From NCBI RefSeq assembly GCF_000192475.1, contig NZ_AEYW01000006.1, forward strand, positions 310,001 to 374,000: DNA of 64,000 bases, written 5' to 3'. The stretch is from Ruegeria conchae. Its GTDB lineage: Bacteria; Pseudomonadota; Alphaproteobacteria; Rhodobacterales; Rhodobacteraceae. A program made the translations under genes and the position numbers. A model generated the notes under the pieces. The model worked only from the letters and a program-made list of their open reading frames with translations, was not told the origin of the DNA and did not search any database. Within the stretch, counting starts at the first letter, position 1. Each line of letters opens with the position of its first letter. Positions 61,925-64,000 of this stretch are shown here, piece by piece.

Positions 61925-62023
61925 CCCATATCCCCCGGTCATCTGCTTGGTGGAAGGCAAACGCTTCTGCAGTTGCCTTCACATTTAAACATTATCATAT
62001 GTAAACAAGATTTTCTGTAGATT

Positions 62024-63664
62024 TCAATTCTGCCAGCCCATGAACACATCGCGCGTCAGTTCGGATTCAGGGCGCAGGTTGTCGATACCCTCATAAGGGA
62101 TGCCTCGCCCGATCTCGGAATGCGGATGTTTGGCGATCATTTTTTGATGGCGTTTGATCATGTCCTGAAACGAAGCTCCGGCCCACAGCGAGTACCCAAC
62201 CAACGGGTGCAGTTCACGTGGATCGCGATAGATGTTGAAGGTCGGGGCCGCCGCACCGGGTTGGCCGGGCGCGGGCAGGTGCATCTTGAACTCCTGTTTG
62301 ACAACTGAGCGCAGAACAGGGCCTTCGTAGACATATACATAGTCGCGTCGACCATGTCCTTCACCATTCAGCAACAGCGCCGTCTGATCGATCCCGTCGA
62401 TGATGCGGTCACGTGGGATATGATCAGTCGCACCTGCAATCCGCGCCATGGTGGTGTAGATATCCGACACGTGAAAGATATCACCGGCTGCGCTGTCCGC
62501 TTCGATCACGCCGGGCCAGCGTATGAAAGCGTCCGTGCGTACGCCGCCTTCCAGATGTTGGGTCTTACCACCGCGATAGATCAGCTGATTAAGGCCCGAG
62601 GTCCCCTCGTAGTGGTACATCAGCCCATTGTCAGCCATCAGTACCACAATCGTATTATCGGCTTCTCCGGTCTCTTCAAGCTTGGTCAGAAGATCACCAA
62701 TCCACCCATCCAATAACTGCAGTTTATCAGCGTGGAAGCCACCATTGCGAGAGAGTGGCTCATCCGCATAAACAAAGTTAAGGGGGTAGAGAGGCCAATA
62801 TTGCAGAAAAAACGGTTCGTCCTCGGCGGCGGCACGCTCCAGTTGCTCAAGAGCCTGACGTTGATATCGCTCGTTCATCTCTTCGTACTTGGCCTGGGTC
62901 CAGATCTCCCCCGGGAACATGTCCACCTCAAGGGCAGTGCCGCCTGCTTCGGCCTCGACACCGGTCACCAACCCGTAGGGTTTGAAACGTTCATCCAGCA
63001 GAAACTGATTGTTTTGCCCTTCGGGCACATATCCGAGCATGTTGTTTGCGCGCATCGCCTCGGGGGTCATAAGGCTTAGTTGAACCTGTTGATGCAGGGG
63101 AAAAGCTGCCCAGTCGAAGCCCTGATTGTGCGGGTAGGCCTGTTCGATATCGCCTTGATGCCATTTGCCGACATGTACGGTGTTATAGCCAACTTCCTTC
63201 AATATCTCGGGCAGGGTTACTTCACTGGCAGGCAGGCCTTCGCCCACCAACGCAACTTTGACTTCTGATACCCCGGCGCGGACAGGGTGGCGACCTGTAA
63301 GCATGGCAGTCCGCGTCGGGGTGCAGGATGGCTCGGTATACATGCGCATCAACGATAGGCCTTCGGTGGCGAACTGGTTGATACTGGGTGTCTCGATGCC
63401 CATCACGTAGTTCATCTTGCGGTCACCCATTTGACCAAAACTGATGTCATCGATCAGAATGTACAGAAAATTGGGTGGATTACCGCCTTTCGCCTCGCGA
63501 ATTTCAGCTAGCTTTGCGTCAATCTCGGCATCCTGTGCGTCCCACGCATCGCCAAATTGGACGCGCAGATAATTGAACTCGCCGTCGTGAATGATCGGAG
63601 ACTGCTGGGCGAATGCCGCTCCGGTGGTCAGAATTAACGAAGACAGGATGGGTATTAGTTTCAT
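62024..63664 (-). CDS. Exported arylsulfatase-family enzyme (sulfatase 1)
   Basis: 546-residue sulfatase, a clear paralogue of the next gene. It has a signal peptide (MKLIPILSSLILTTGAAFAQ). Asp72-Asp73 lie in YILIDDISFGQMGD, the formylglycine motif CTPTR at 114-118 (EPSCTPTRTAMLTGRHP), then HVGKWHQGD and VVLMADNGLMYHY, and the shared end GRGIPYEGIDNLRPESE. The ATG at 63664 has a GGAG site and starts 1 nt after the stop of the DUF465 gene, so they are coupled. A gap of 99 nt with an imperfectly palindromic AT-rich stretch and a 7-bp inverted repeat (61954-61960/61973-61979) separates it from sulfatase 2. Confidence 0.9.
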   Translation of the reverse strand: MKLIPILSSLILTTGAAFAQQSPIIHDGEFNYLRVQFGDAWDAQDAEIDAKLAEIREAKGGNPPNFLYILIDDISFGQMGDRKMNYVMGIETPSINQFATEGLSLMRMYTEPSCTPTRTAMLTGRHPVRAGVSEVKVALVGEGLPASEVTLPEILKEVGYNTVHVGKWHQGDIEQAYPHNQGFDWAAFPLHQQVQLSLMTPEAMRANNMLGYVPEGQNNQFLLDERFKPYGLVTGVEAEAGGTALEVDMFPGEIWTQAKYEEMNERYQRQALEQLERAAAEDEPFFLQYWPLYPLNFVYADEPLSRNGGFHADKLQLLDGWIGDLLTKLEETGEADNTIVVLMADNGLMYHYEGTSGLNQLIYRGGKTQHLEGGVRTDAFIRWPGVIEADSAAGDIFHVSDIYTTMARIAGATDHIPRDRIIDGIDQTALLLNGEGHGRRDYVYVYEGPVLRSVVKQEFKMHLPAPGQPGAAAPTFNIYRDPRELHPLVGYSLWAGASFQDMIKRHQKMIAKHPHSEIGRGIPYEGIDNLRPESELTRDVFMGWQN

Positions 63665-63665
63665 T

Positions 63666-63974
63666 TTAATCTCCGGGTTTGCCAAAATTCTGAGGCATGT
63701 TTTGAGCTTCAACTATTCTGGTTTCGATGCTGCAGCGCAGATCGGCGAGGGTTTCGGCCAAATCGGCCAGGAACCGAGATTGCTGAGGCGTGTTTGAGTG
63801 CTGCAAAAGAGCGATTTCAGTAAAGATCTCTTGGTAATCCAGACATATCCGGTCAAATTCACTGTCCTCGGTGCGTAAACTTTGCAGAAGATCAGCGTGT
63901 TCAGGGAACTGATCTTCAATAAAATCACTATCGACCATCGGCAGCACTTTCGAAGCTGGTTGCTCGGTCAGCAT
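63666..63974 (-). CDS. DUF465/YdcH-like small helical protein (5' end may extend past window)
   Basis: 102 residues from ATG 63974; the frame stays open to the window edge, so the true start may lie upstream. The segment QFPEHADLLQSLRTEDSEFD with RICLDYQEIFTEI resembles the YdcH/DUF465 pattern (FPE..DLI..LK..D..F). The rest is helical and charged (LADLAETLADLRCSIETRIV). No signal peptide is visible. Function unknown. It ends 1 nt before sulfatase 1, so it is the first visible gene of the cluster. Confidence 0.6.
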   Translation of the reverse strand: MLTEQPASKVLPMVDSDFIEDQFPEHADLLQSLRTEDSEFDRICLDYQEIFTEIALLQHSNTPQQSRFLADLAETLADLRCSIETRIVEAQNMPQNFGKPGD

Positions 63975-64000
63975 GCGCTCCGCACGAATTTTCTTGAACG

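Noticed and set aside
1-64000. CRISPR arrays, insertion sequences, prophage or rRNA genes
   Set aside because: None of their hallmarks (regular spaced repeats, transposase motifs, terminal repeats, rRNA sequence) was found on reading both strands.

Overview
The window reads as a chromosomal segment of a marine Rhodobacteraceae (Roseobacter-group) alphaproteobacterium. This is inferred from gene content and style: a trgA-trgB-cysK locus as described in Rhodobacter sphaeroides, an aroK-aroB / small membrane peptide / xerD neighbourhood, several Tat-exported proteins, an alphaproteobacterial LexA box (GTTC-N7-GTTC), moderately high GC and many ATGA overlaps. No phage, IS element, integron or CRISPR array was seen. 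The order is that of an ordinary core/accessory chromosome with almost every gene intact.

Layout. 1-8.0 kb: glpD, a two-gene RND efflux operon without an outer-membrane partner, and metG. 8.1-12.5 kb: an MFS carrier, an MFS-YceI pair coupled by an ATGA overlap, an orphan ImuA-like SOS gene preceded by a perfect LexA box, and a membrane-anchored retropepsin-like protease. 12.6-18.6 kb: MarC and a YheS-type ABC-F protein (overlapping), a Bcr/CflA transporter, ndk, a TfoX C-terminal-domain protein and a cytochrome P450. 18.6-23.0 kb: a two-component system next to a DegP/HtrA protease whose leader can hide its own ribosome binding site, then about 700 bp with no convincing gene. 23.0-28.5 kb: a MobA-like nucleotidyltransferase, a dimethylglycine/sarcosine dehydrogenase, a CNNM/CorC protein and XerD. 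28.5-33.6 kb: a conserved exported protein and a 49-residue membrane peptide divergent from aroK-aroB, then a site-2 protease with CBS domains and ssb. 33.7-36.5 kb: a lytic transglycosylase, a GAF-LuxR regulator and a Tat-exported metallo-beta-lactamase-fold protein. 36.6-43.1 kb: a peptide-type ABC transporter operon with hairpins between cistrons and unusually elaborated permeases. 43.5-46.7 kb: miaA divergent from pyrH, and a class V aminotransferase. 46.8-54.6 kb: a co-directional stress block (photolyase, cyclopropane fatty acid synthase, TrgA, TrgB, CysK, MscS-type channel). 54.7-58.1 kb: an endonuclease/exonuclease/phosphatase-family protein, tRNA-Ser(GGA), and a GcvA-like LysR regulator divergent from an SHMT-like enzyme that lacks folate-binding residues. 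58.1-64 kb: a one-strand cluster of a DUF465 protein, two exported arylsulfatases, a DUF3179 membrane protein and an outer-membrane beta-barrel.

How genes work together. The strongest functional groupings are: envelope quality control (two-component pair plus DegP); oxidative/photo-oxidative/tellurite defence (phr-cfa-trgAB-cysK); one-carbon and amino-acid metabolism (DMGDH at 24-26 kb, SHMT-like enzyme at 57 kb); and the sulfatase cluster, which is the best candidate here for an undescribed functional system because its DUF3179 and barrel members have no assigned role. Regulatory signals worth most attention are the LexA box before imuA, the RBS-sequestering hairpin before degP, the alternative hairpins before the DMGDH gene, and CtrA-like half-sites between ssb and the lytic transglycosylase. 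Nothing could be aligned or folded by computer; motif calls were made by eye.
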